This document shows positions 10,050 through 19,047 of a DNA stretch of 64,000 nt, one piece after another; positions within the stretch are counted from its first letter, which is position 1; each line of letters begins with the position of its first letter. Below the pieces are notes generated by a model. It saw only the letters and a list, made by a program, of their open reading frames with translations. It made no database searches and had not been told where the DNA came from. The stretch spans positions 27,898,352-27,962,351 of the forward strand of contig JANAVB010015600.1 in NCBI GenBank assembly GCA_029216955.1, read 5' to 3'. Origin of the DNA: Iris pallida. Its lineage: Eukaryota; Streptophyta; Magnoliopsida; Asparagales; Iridaceae. The position numbers were made by a program, and so were the translations under genes.

Positions 10050-11557
10050 TGTAGAATAGAATAATGGATTGGTTTATTGATATTAGGAGAGGCTAGCCCC
10101 TCTCTTATTGTTATAAGCAACGTGGGACTAAAACCCACTAACTAATATAGCTTTAATATAACACTTAACACCCTCCCTCAAGCTGGAGCATAGATATCAA
10201 TCATGTCCAGATTGTTACATAGAAATTGAATCCGATGACCCAAAAGAGGCTTTGTGAAGATATCAGTTATCAGGTTGTCGATCTTCACATGTTAAAATTT
10301 TATCACTCCCTTTGTATACCCATCACGAACAAAGTGGATATCAATCTCAATATGCTTTGTCCTTTCATGAAATATGGGGTTGGTGGCAATTTGGATAGCA
10401 GATTGGTTATCACACCATAGATCTACCGCTTGAGATCCTGCGTCTTCTTCCAGTTCTTGTAAAAGATGCTTTACATATAATACATCTGATGTGCCATGAG
10501 CAATGGCTCGATATTCTGCTTCTGAGCTTGAGCATGCTATCACAGTACTTTGTTTCTTGCTCTTCCATGACACTAGATTTCCGCCAAAAAATACTGAATA
10601 GCCAGATGTATATCGTCTATCTGTCAGGCTTGCTTTCCAGTCAGCATCAGTAAAACACTCAATACGAGTGTGTCCATAATTCTCCATCCGAATTTATTTT
10701 CCTGGATTCTTGGCTATATAACACAGGATTCTGAGAACTATCTGCCAGTGTGGAACTCTTGGAGAAGCCATAAATCTACTTGCAATACTTATTGCGAAAG
10801 AAATGTTCGAATGAGTCATGACCGCCAAGTAGTTGAGTTTTCCAACTACTCGACGATACTGATTTGGATTGGTCATCAGGACCCCTTCATCTGGAAGTAA
10901 CTTTGCCCCTAGATTCATAGGTGAGGTTGCTCCCTTGACTTACATCATGCTTGCATCACTTAGTATGTCCAGCACATACTTTCTCTGGGATATTACAATG
11001 TTCCGCCTACTTCGTGTGACCTCAATGTCCAAGAAATAGTTCAAGAATTCCATATCCTTGGTTTGAAATTGTTCTCCCAGAAACTTCTTGAGGTCTGCAA
11101 TACCCTGGCTGTCGTCTCCTGTGATTACAATATCATCAACATAGACACCAAGTACTATCCTTCCAGCTGATGTCTGTCGGTAGAATACCGAATGATCATT
11201 CTTTGATTGACACAGACCAAACTGAGTAACCACATATGTAAATCGACCAAACCACGCCGGTGGAGCGGGGGATTCGCCGGAGGGAGGAGTCGGGGGGGTC
11301 ATCGCCGGAGAGGGGGGGCAGTAGCAGTCGGGGGCGAGTGAGAGTTTGGCAGCTATGGGGAATGGGTTAGGGTTTATTTTCTTTGTGGAGAGGGGTGGAT
11401 GGGTTATGGCTCTGATACCATGTAGAATAGAATAATGGATTGGTTTATTAATATTGAGAGACTACATATATATAGGAGAGGCTAGCCCCTCTCCTATTGT
11501 TCTAAGCAATGTGGGACTAAAGCCTACTAACTAATAGCTCTAATATAACACTTAACA
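10050..11557 (-). mobile_element. Copia deletion derivative nested in hAT copy A
   Basis: Short LTRs (10050-10170, 121 bp; 11421-11557, 137 bp) start TGTAGAATAG and end CTTAACA, with target duplication GAGTA at 10045-10049 and 11558-11562. Next to the right LTR the minus strand reads TGGTATCAGAGCC (initiator tRNA-Met primer site); next to the left LTR it reads TTGAGGGAGGG (purine tract). Only about 1.25 kb of interior remains: a GC-rich leader, the end of RT and RNase H. Gag, protease, integrase and most of RT are missing. It could have moved only with proteins supplied by relatives. Confidence 0.92.
10292..11302 (-). pseudogene. Remnant Copia pol: leader fused to RT palm, then RNase H
   Basis: From 11302 a proline-rich leader (MTPPTPPSGESPAPPA) runs straight into RT sequence WFGRFTYVVTQFG, the YVDDIVITGD catalytic box and SQRKYVLDIL. 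The frame breaks near 10940 and resumes as the RT tail (10918-10694), then RNase H (10687-10292) with CFTDADWKAS, SSSEAEYRA, CDNQSAI and HIEIDIHFV. In full-length elements several kilobases separate the leader from the RT palm, so this is a large internal deletion that joined two coding parts. No function is expected. Confidence 0.88.
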
Positions 11558-12825
11558 GAGTATAAAGTTTAATAGAAAATTTTCTACCGTTTTCATCAAC
11601 AGGAAATTCTATATTATTTTCTCTAATTGGACCCTTTTCAACTAATAAATCTCTTAATTTTGTATCAATGTTTTTCCATTGTCCCGGATCATAAATATTT
11701 TGTGGGATTGAAACATTTGTAGCATGAATAACTTCTATTGTGTTCTCATTTTGTTGCATGCATGTTTTCAGTAGGGTTATCATCTTGGTTTCTATTTTCA
11801 TTTTCTTCTAAATTTTCAGGAGCATTAATTGGATTATGATCAACTTCTACATTTTCACGAGTTTTATTTTCACCAATCAAGTTATCATTTTGATTTCTAG
11901 TTTCATTTGGTGTATTACTTACAAGAAATTTATCAAAAGAACCTCTCTGAGATTGAATCAGTTTATCTAATTTAATTTTTTTTGACGTTTTGCATATCCA
12001 GAGACATATTTTCTACTTGACATTGTTAAATAAAATAAAATAAAATAAAACACAATTATAATATAAAAAAAGTGATCCTGACACTAAGATGATAAAGAAT
12101 CCAATTCCTATTTCTTATGGATGTAGATGTAGAACTTCAAAAATATCTGCAAAAATTCAAACACATACGAAATTATTAATTAGCACTCATCAATATTGAA
12201 TGAAGAATATTGATATGACAAAAGTAAAGAGTGTAACTTGCTACGAAAATTGAAATCATTAAAATGAATCAAATGATAAATAAAAAAATGCATGATGATC
12301 TTTGTTCATACCTGAATCATAAATCCAAATCCTTCGTGACTTCGTCCTTGGGGGGGGGGGGAAGGATGCAGATGCACATTTGGATATTGAGAGAGAGAGA
12401 GAGAGGATGCACTTGCATATATTGAATTGAGAGAGAGAGATGAGAGATCATGACAGTTTTGTTTTTATAAAGAGAGGTTCTGAGAGAAGATGAAGAGACC
12501 AGAGGAGACGAAGAGGTGATAACCGTTATAAATTTTTTTCCAAATATTGATAGGTTTAATTACGTTTTAATTACTGCTTAAATTAGGTGTTTTAATTACG
12601 ATTGAAATTTTGGGAGGCAAGCGGCTTAGCAAAGCTGGCAATCTGCTTTAAATAAGTTCTAAATTTACACAAATTGACAAGGCTGGCGGTTGTTTCCTTT
12701 TTCGGCAACTTTCTTTAAAAGATACATAATTACATACATACCTATAATAGCATCCGGTATTTTGGAGGGCCCTAAAAAGATGGGGCCCTAGACAGCTGTT
12801 TTCTTTGCTTTAAGGATGAGCCCTG

Positions 12826-13148
12826 TATGGAACAAATAAAGCAGAGTTTGTTGCTACTAGCAGAGAGGCCCAGGAGGAATATTGCTTCCAAAGTCCCTTT
12901 GCAGTTGAAGTTCTTTGAATGCTTCCATTATATCGAGAAATCTCAGCATCTTTCCCTTTAACTGTAATTTTTGTGAATGTCACATACCTTTGCTTCTCAT
13001 TCTGCCGCACCATCCAGTTTGTGTTCCCATTGGCTGGTTCGTTATTTATGTTCATTGCCTGGTTTATTTGAACTAGCATTCATGGTTGCATGATGCAGTA
13101 TTATGTGGATGTTCGTTAGTGTGCACTGGTTTCCAGCCTCTACAGTTT
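12826..13148 (-). pseudogene. Spacer between inverted hAT copies; exon-like segments on the minus strand
   Basis: These 323 bp are host DNA trapped between the hAT copies. On the minus strand an 89-codon open stretch (13079-12810) overlaps it. There are splice-like signals: AATAAACCAG before about 13047 and a strong donor GTATGT near 12988. I cannot name the protein. The coding-like strand is opposite to that of the segments on the outer flanks, fitting an inverted fragment of the same former gene. Chance openness cannot be excluded. Confidence 0.3.
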
Positions 13149-13537
13149 CAAGGTCGGCTCATCCTTAAAGCAAAGGGAACTGTCTAGGGCCCTACCTTTT
13201 TAGGGGCCCCAAAAATACCGGATACTATTATAGGTATGTATGTAATTATGTATCTTTTTAAGAAAGTTCCACTGAAAAAGGAAACAACCATCAGCCTTGC
13301 CAATTTAAGTAAATTTAAAACTTATTTAAAGCAGACTGCCAGCCTTGCTAAGCCGCTTGCCTCCCAAGATTTCAATCGTGATTAAAACACGTAATTAAAC
13401 CTATCAAAATTTAGAAATAAGTTAATAACGGTTATCACTTCTTAGTCTCCTCCGGTCTCTTTATCTTCTCTCAGAATCTCTCTTTATAAAAACAAAAACA
13501 AAACTGTCATGATCTCTCAGTTCAATACCTGCAAGTG

Positions 13538-13582
<45 letters not shown>

Positions 13583-13937
13583 CAATATCTGAACGTGCAT
13601 CTGCATCCTCTCCCCCCCCCCCCCCCAAGACGAAGTCACGAAGGATTTGGATTCAGGTATGAACAAAGATCATCGTGCATTTTTTGTTTATCATTTGATT
13701 CATTTTAATGATTTCAATTTTCATAGCAAGTTACAGTCTTTACTTTTGTTATAGCAACATTCTTCATTCAATCTTGATGAGTACTAATTGATAATTTTGT
13801 ATGTGTTTGAATTTTTGCAGATATTTTTGAAGTTTTACATCTACATCCATAAGAAATAGGAATTGGGTTCTTTATCATCTTAGTGTCAGGTTCACTTTTT
13901 TATATTATAATTGTGTTATATTTTATTTTATTTAGCA

Positions 13938-16835
13938 ATGTCAAGTAGAAAATATGTCTCTGGATATGCAAAACGTCAACAACAAAAAAAAGATAAACTA
14001 ATTCAATCTCAGAGAGTTTCTTTTGATAAATTTCTTATAAGCAATACACCAAATAAAACTAGAAATCGAAATGATAACTCGAATGAAGAAAACGAAACTT
14101 GTGAAAATGTAGAAGTTGATAATAATCCAATTAATACTCATGAAAATTTAGAAGAAGATGAAAATAGAAACCAAGATGATAACTCTACTGAAAACTTGCA
14201 ACAAAATGAGAACACAATAGAAGTTATCCATGCTACAAATGTTTCAATCCCACAAAATATTTATGATCCGGGACAATGGAAAAACATTGATACAAAATTA
14301 TGAGATTTATTAGTTGAAAAGGGTCCAATTAGAGAAAATAATATAGAATTTCCTGTTGATGAGAAACGTAGAAGATTTTCTATTAAACTTTATACTCGAA
14401 TGTTACCAAACGGAGAAAAATACGATAGGAGATAGTTAATATATTCCAAAGAATTTGTTAAGGTATTTTGTTTTTGTTGCAAGTTATTTAATTTCAAATC
14501 TAACACATCTCAATAATTAATGAAGGTTGTAGGGATTGGAGAGATATTAGTTCTAAGCTTAAAAGCCATGAAACATCAAATAAACATATTACTAATATGG
14601 CTTTTTGGATTGATCTAGAAGCACGTTTGTTAAAGAAACAAACAATTGATGACAAAATTCAAGAGCTAATTAATATAAAAAAAAAGAACATTAGATTCAA
14701 AAATATACTTCTAAGGATTATTGCTCTTGTAAAAACTCTTGCTAGAAACAATATGGCATTTCGCGGAACAAATGAAAAAATTTATGAAGATAATAACGGA
14801 AACTTTCTAAGTTCCATTGAAATAATTGCTGAATTTGATACAGTAATGCAAAAACATGTTCGCCGCATCAAACATGGTAAAATTATTAATCATTATCTTG
14901 GACATAACATACAAAATGAATTAAAAAAGTATTAAAAAAATTTAAAGATGCAAAATATTTCTTAGTTATACTTGATTGCACTCCATATATAAGTCATCAA
15001 GAACAAATGACTCTAGTATTACATTGTGTAGATGTTTTAATAAATCCAATAAAAATAGAAGAATATATTTTGGAATTTATTAAAGTAGATGTTACAACAA
15101 GAGAAGGGCGGGCTATTCACTGAACTTCTAAATATAATATATATAAAAATTAACTTGACATTAATGATATTAGAGGACAAGGATATGATAATGGATCAAA
15201 TATGAAAGGTGTAATTAAAGGTCTACAAAAGAGGTTATTGGACTTAAACCCTCGAGCATTTTATACACAGTGTGGTTGTCATAGTCTCAACTTGGTACTT
15301 TCTGATATAGTATATTCGTGTTCAAAAGGTAAGTCATTTTTTGTAGTAGTACAACGAATATATACTATATTTTCATTTTCAACAAAACGGTGGAAAATTT
15401 TATTACATCATGTACCTTGTTTAACTGTTAAACCATTGTCCCAAATACGATAGGGAAGTCGTGTTTAAAGTGTAAAAGCAATAAGAGAACAAACTCCAAA
15501 AATAAGAGATGTCCTACTTGAATTAGCTGAAACTTGTGAAGACTCTAAAATAAAAAAATGAAGCAGAAAGTTTAGCACATCATCACCTAGAAAACTATTG
15601 AGTTTTTATTGGGTATGGTTGTTTGGTAATGAAATGTTGTATATGGTTAATTTAGTTAATAAGAATTTACAATCTCAAGATATGCCTATTGATACTATAA
15701 ATCAATTAAAAGATCTTGTCACATTCTTTGTTAAATATGGAGATGAAGGCTATGAATCTGCGAAAAATTCATTTAACGAAATTGGACGTGAGATGGGAAT
15801 AGAACTTGCGTTTCGTGAGAAACGTAAAATTAAGAGCATCTCCAACCCTATTGTGACTTTGGAAAAAAGTTAATGCCACATAGGAATGACAAAATTTTAT
15901 TCAAAAGTTCTTCTCCAATGCAATTGTCAAGTCAATTGTGAAGCTTATGTGGCAAAAATTAAAGAAGACATTGTGAAGTTGATTGTCTTGTTCTAGACAA
16001 TGCACTTGACAATGTCTTCTCTTCCATGTCAACAATTATGAATAAAAAATATTAGAAAAAAGAAAGAAGATGAGTAGTTGTCTTAAAAGTTGCCTTGGAA
16101 GTTGGAAAAAATACTTTTTATTGTCTCCTCAATATTTTTGCATTGGAGAGAATTTTTCTATCTCATTGTCTTTTGAGATATAATTTTGCCACATAAACAA
16201 GACATTGTCTTGTGGCTCATGCCACATAGGAGCCACCTAAGACTCACAACACTTAACAAGACAATAGGGTTGGAGATGCTCTAATAGGAAAAGACAATTT
16301 GACGAGATTAATGATAATTAATTAATTCAAACATCAGAAGAGTCTTTTAGAATTGGTTACTTCATATATATTGTGGATATGACGATTTCTTCTCTTACTA
16401 CTAGATTTGAACAATTTAAAAAGTATGACGAGATTTTTTATTTTTTATTTCATTTGGAAAAGTAATATCACTAAATGATCTAGAGTTAAAAAAAATCTTG
16501 TCTTTATTTAGAGCATTCTTTAAAACATGGAGAGTTTTGTGATATTGATATTAATGCTTTGTTTTTAGAGCTAAAGATTTTAAAAGAAGTTCTAAATTGA
16601 GAAATAAAATCCACTATCGACACTTTGAGTTATTTGAAACTATTTGCTCTTTTTCGAATGCCTTTATAGCTTATAGAATATTATTAACAATAACTCTAAT
16701 GTTGCTTCCGTAGAAAGAAGTTTTTCAAAACTAAAATTATTGATAAATTCGTATTTAAGATCAACTATGTCACAAGAAAGTTGAACGGATTAGCAATTGT
16801 ATCTATTGAAAAAATATCTTAGGAACTCTTGAATA
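13938..16835 (+). pseudogene. hAT transposase pseudogene, copy B
   Basis: It starts at 13938 with MSSRKYVSGYAKRQQQKK (a TTF zinc-finger protein N terminus). Open pieces follow: 13938-14303, ending at a stop after PGQWKNIDTKL; 14597-14935 ([44 protein letters not shown]4371); 15202-15453; and 15598-15873 (EMLYMVNLVNKNLQSQ). The C-terminal dimerisation region near 16690-16800 reads ASVERSFSKLKL. Several stops and frameshifts, plus a MITE at 15834, break it. It parallels the copy A pseudogene piece by piece, so both come from one family. Confidence 0.88.
15834..16281. mobile_element. Tourist/Harbinger-type MITE in hAT copy B
   Basis: It is 448 bp with perfect 21-bp inverted ends: GAGCATCTCCAACCCTATTG plus T. 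The target duplication is TAA (15831-15833, 16282-16284). The matching site in hAT copy A is unoccupied, confirming the borders. There is no coding capacity. TAA duplication and this terminus are typical of PIF/Harbinger MITEs. Confidence 0.93.
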
Positions 16836-16836
16836 T

Positions 16837-17389
16837 CTATGTTGTGAAAGGCGCGCTTAAGCAAAATTTAAAATTATGGCACCTCGCTTAATGAATTGTC
16901 GTCCCAGAAAAGCGATTAGCGCTTAAGCGCGCTTAGGCGTCGCTTAGTAGCGCCTCGCCTCGCCTTAGGCGCCTCGCTTTAGGCGTCTCGCTTAACGATT
17001 TTTTTGATTTTTGATTTTTTTTAGTAAACTGAACCGAATCTTTTGTTATTTACATAGTTGGATAGTTGGAAAACTTTAAGTAAGAACTTTAGAGAACTTT
17101 TATGTTGGTGATATTTTGATGACTGTGTAGTATGTATGCATTGTGTGGCTTTTAGTTTGCATTTTGATTCTAGTATTTATATTGTTACTTTGCTTTGATT
17201 GATAATTGGTATTGTTATTCATGCATATAATAGTAGGATTGTATGAAAAAATATTGAAATTTATGTGTATATACTATATAGATTTTACATGTAGGAGCAA
17301 AAAAAGGTGAGGCGCTAACTAAGCGCCACTAAGCGAGACGACAAGGCTATTGCCTCGCCTCGCCTCGCCTCACGCTTAATACAACATAG
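16837..17389. mobile_element. Non-autonomous hAT-like element rich in GCCTCGCCT motifs
   Basis: It is 553 bp between perfect 8-bp duplications TTGAATAT (16829-16836, 17390-17397). Ends share CTATGTTGT. The subterminal parts are full of GCGCTTAAG and CGCCTCGCCT words on both sides of an AT-rich middle. Copy A of the host hAT has an empty site here. No coding capacity. Confidence 0.88.
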
Positions 17390-17733
17390 TTGAATATACA
17401 AATTTAATTAGCAATTTTGCAGCACTAAAAGCAAGAAAAATTAAATTTATTTAATTATCTACTATATATGTGTGTGTGTGTGCGCGCGCGCGTGCGCAAC
17501 TAGTTCTTATTCAATTTTAAAAAATTATTAATGAAAAAAGTTTTTAAATCCGCCAATGTACATTTATAACGGTACATTGCCGGTCCCAAGCCCGGATCAA
17601 GGATGAGGGTTTGCATATAAATCAATATAATAAAATTATATAATTTAATCATGTTTAAATTTTTAAAAAAGGACTCCATCTTTGAACTTTTGCCTAGGGC
17701 CTCCCAATGGCTTGAGACGGCCCTGGTTCCATA

Positions 17734-17897
17734 GGCCAATCAGATCTTGCTGGACAAGTATAGCAACCAAGACACATGGAGTACTAAAAGGACAAACATG
17801 CAGCTCAAGTGCAGTATATTCAGAAGGCCACCCCCACCTCACATGTGAATTGCTTCAGAAACCTGAACTGATGGTCACCAAAAGATTTCATGGGGCT
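17734..17897 (+). pseudogene. Exon-like segment between hAT copy B and a Copia element
   Basis: This host sequence is plus-strand open in more than one frame. After removal of the Copia element (17898-23785) the right-hand frame continues into 23791 and beyond, so the Copia may sit in an exon. An acceptor-like pyrimidine stretch ending CATAG would appear at the junction if the hAT copies were removed and the spacer re-inverted. The protein is not recognised. Confidence 0.28.
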
Positions 17898-18025
17898 TGT
17901 TGAGAATCAATAAGGGACTTTAGTCCCACATCAGAAGTTGTAGTATGAAGAGGGGTTGGACCCTCTATAAGTAGTAGCAATAGTCTATTAATAAAATCAT
18001 CTGAGATTTAGCCCTCATTTCAACT
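17898..18025 (+). repeat. 5' LTR of the short-LTR Copia
   Basis: It begins TGTTGAGAATC and ends TTTCAACT. It contains TAGTCCCACATCAG, a TATA-like CTATAAGTAG at 17965-17974, and an AATAAAATC poly(A)-type signal near 17989. The 3' copy starts TGTTGAGAAGC, the only difference seen. Confidence 0.93.
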
Positions 18026-19047
18026 TGGTATCAGAGCCACTCCTTCCCCTCTCCTCCACAAACCCTAGCCGCCAGACCGCTGTCTCCTCCTCGCTGCCTC
18101 CAGTCCGCTGCCTCCTCCTCGCTGCCGACCTCCCCACCACTGCCGACCTCCCCACCACTGCCGACCTCACCACCACCACCACTGCCGACCTCACCACCAC
18201 CACTGCCGACCTCCCACCACCACTGTCGACCTCACCACCACCACCGCCGACCTCCCCACCGGCCGACCACCACCACCACCACTGTCGACCACCACCACCA
18301 CCACTGCCGACATCCCCACCTGCCGACCACCACCACCACCACTGCCGACCACCACCACCACTGCCGAAACCCTAACCCTACTTCTCCCCGTAGCAGTCGC
18401 CACACCCCTGTAGCAGCCGCCATACCCTTTTTTTCGAAACCCTAACCCTAATCAGATCAAAAAAAAGAAAAGAAAAAAAAAAGAAAAAAAAAAGAAAAAA
18501 TCAGTACCTTCTTTTTAGAAGATCTACTGCAGTTGCCTTCGAGAATCAGTACCTTCTTTTTAGGAGCTCTACTACGGTTGCCTTCGAGAATCAATACCTT
18601 CTTTTTAGAAGCTCTACTGTTGTTGCCTTCGAGACTCAGTATCTTCTTTTTAGAAGACCTACTGCTACGCATACGAAATCTCTTTAGATTTTCGTCTTGC
18701 TTCTGTTACGAAATCTCTTTAGATTTTCGTACACTCAAAATCCTTCTAGGATTTCTGTTGCGGAGTGCTGCATACTTCGCCATGCAAGGAGGCATAACTA
18801 AGTTTGGGCTGTCCGAACGCGTCATAATGACGCGGTTCTAGTTGGTCGCATACACTCCAACATATCAGTGAGGAAGCTAGTTTGTTGTTTCCCCCCCTGA
18901 TCTCTATCTCAACTGTCAGAATATCCAGTTGACGAAGACGCTACCTGAGATCAGGATTCACAGCAGATTGCTGACTAAGACGAAGGCGAAGCAAACGAAG
19001 ACGACTCAGGAAACAACAAAACCTCACTGATTACAGTTGCAGAAACC
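18026..19047 (+). repeat. Copia leader with two kinds of tandem repeat
   Basis: After the primer site come irregular repeats of CCACCACTGCCGACCTC (about 18120-18365), short AAACCCTAACCCTA words, an A-rich run (18460-18500), and four copies of a 45-bp unit starting at 18501, 18546, 18591 and 18636. The 45-bp units share CCTTCTTTTTAGAAG and TTGCCTTCGAGA. Open frames here are repeat translations and are not credible genes. Confidence 0.85.

Larger units (their letters stand above)
8076..12023 (-). pseudogene. hAT transposase pseudogene, copy A (TTF zinc finger, DUF4371, hAT dimerisation)
   Basis: The start at 12023 reads MSSRKYVSGYAKRQ. Segments follow at 11801-11517 (IYDPGQWKNIDTKL), 9844-9533 ([54 protein letters not shown]) and 8835-8569, then a C terminus near 8280-8076 with the serine-rich Sxx-F-S-K-L motif typical of the hAT dimerisation domain. 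This order matches plant transposases related to ZMYM1-like proteins (TTF zinc finger, DUF4371, Dimer_Tnp_hAT). Such an enzyme cuts out its element and reinserts it with 8-bp duplications. Frameshifts and stops occur throughout, and a Copia sits in the frame at 10050-11557, so it is dead. Confidence 0.88.
7575..12825 (-). mobile_element. hAT (Tip100-like) DNA transposon, copy A, non-functional
   Basis: Termini are CAGGGCCGTCTCAAGCC (7575) and, reverse-complemented, CAGGGCTCATCCTTAAAG (12825). The interior is homologous, in inverse orientation, to copy B (13149-17725). It encodes a decayed transposase on the minus strand, a TA tract at about 7951-7990, a SINE (7823-7941) and a nested deleted Copia (10050-11557). 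The 8-bp flanks, AAACTGGA (7567-7574) and TATGGAAC (12826-12833), do not match each other. Each matches, in reverse complement, a flank of copy B, which points to an inversion. Confidence 0.88.
13149..17725 (+). mobile_element. hAT (Tip100-like) DNA transposon, copy B, non-functional
   Basis: The left end reads CAAGGTCGGCTCATCC, and the right end reverse-complements to CAGGGCCGTCTCAAGCC, the same two ends as copy A in the opposite order. It encodes a broken transposase on the plus strand. CT and C runs (about 13541-13626) mirror GA and G runs in copy A. Later insertions unique to this copy are a Harbinger-type MITE (15834-16281) and a hAT-type MITE (16837-17389). Flanks TACAGTTT (13141-13148) and GTTCCATA (17726-17733) do not match each other. 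Confidence 0.88.

Noticed and set aside
7575..17725. The two hAT copies moving together as one composite element
   Set aside because: The outermost flanks, AAACTGGA and GTTCCATA, do not match, while the crosswise inverted pairs do.
18030..18405. Open frames with Pro-Thr or Val-rich repeats
   Set aside because: Translations of CCACCACTGCCGACC repeats in the Copia leader on both strands, without domain or splice evidence.
18371..18455. AAACCCTAACCCTA words as interstitial telomere repeat
   Set aside because: Only two units at a time. Such words are common in plant leaders and do not form an array.
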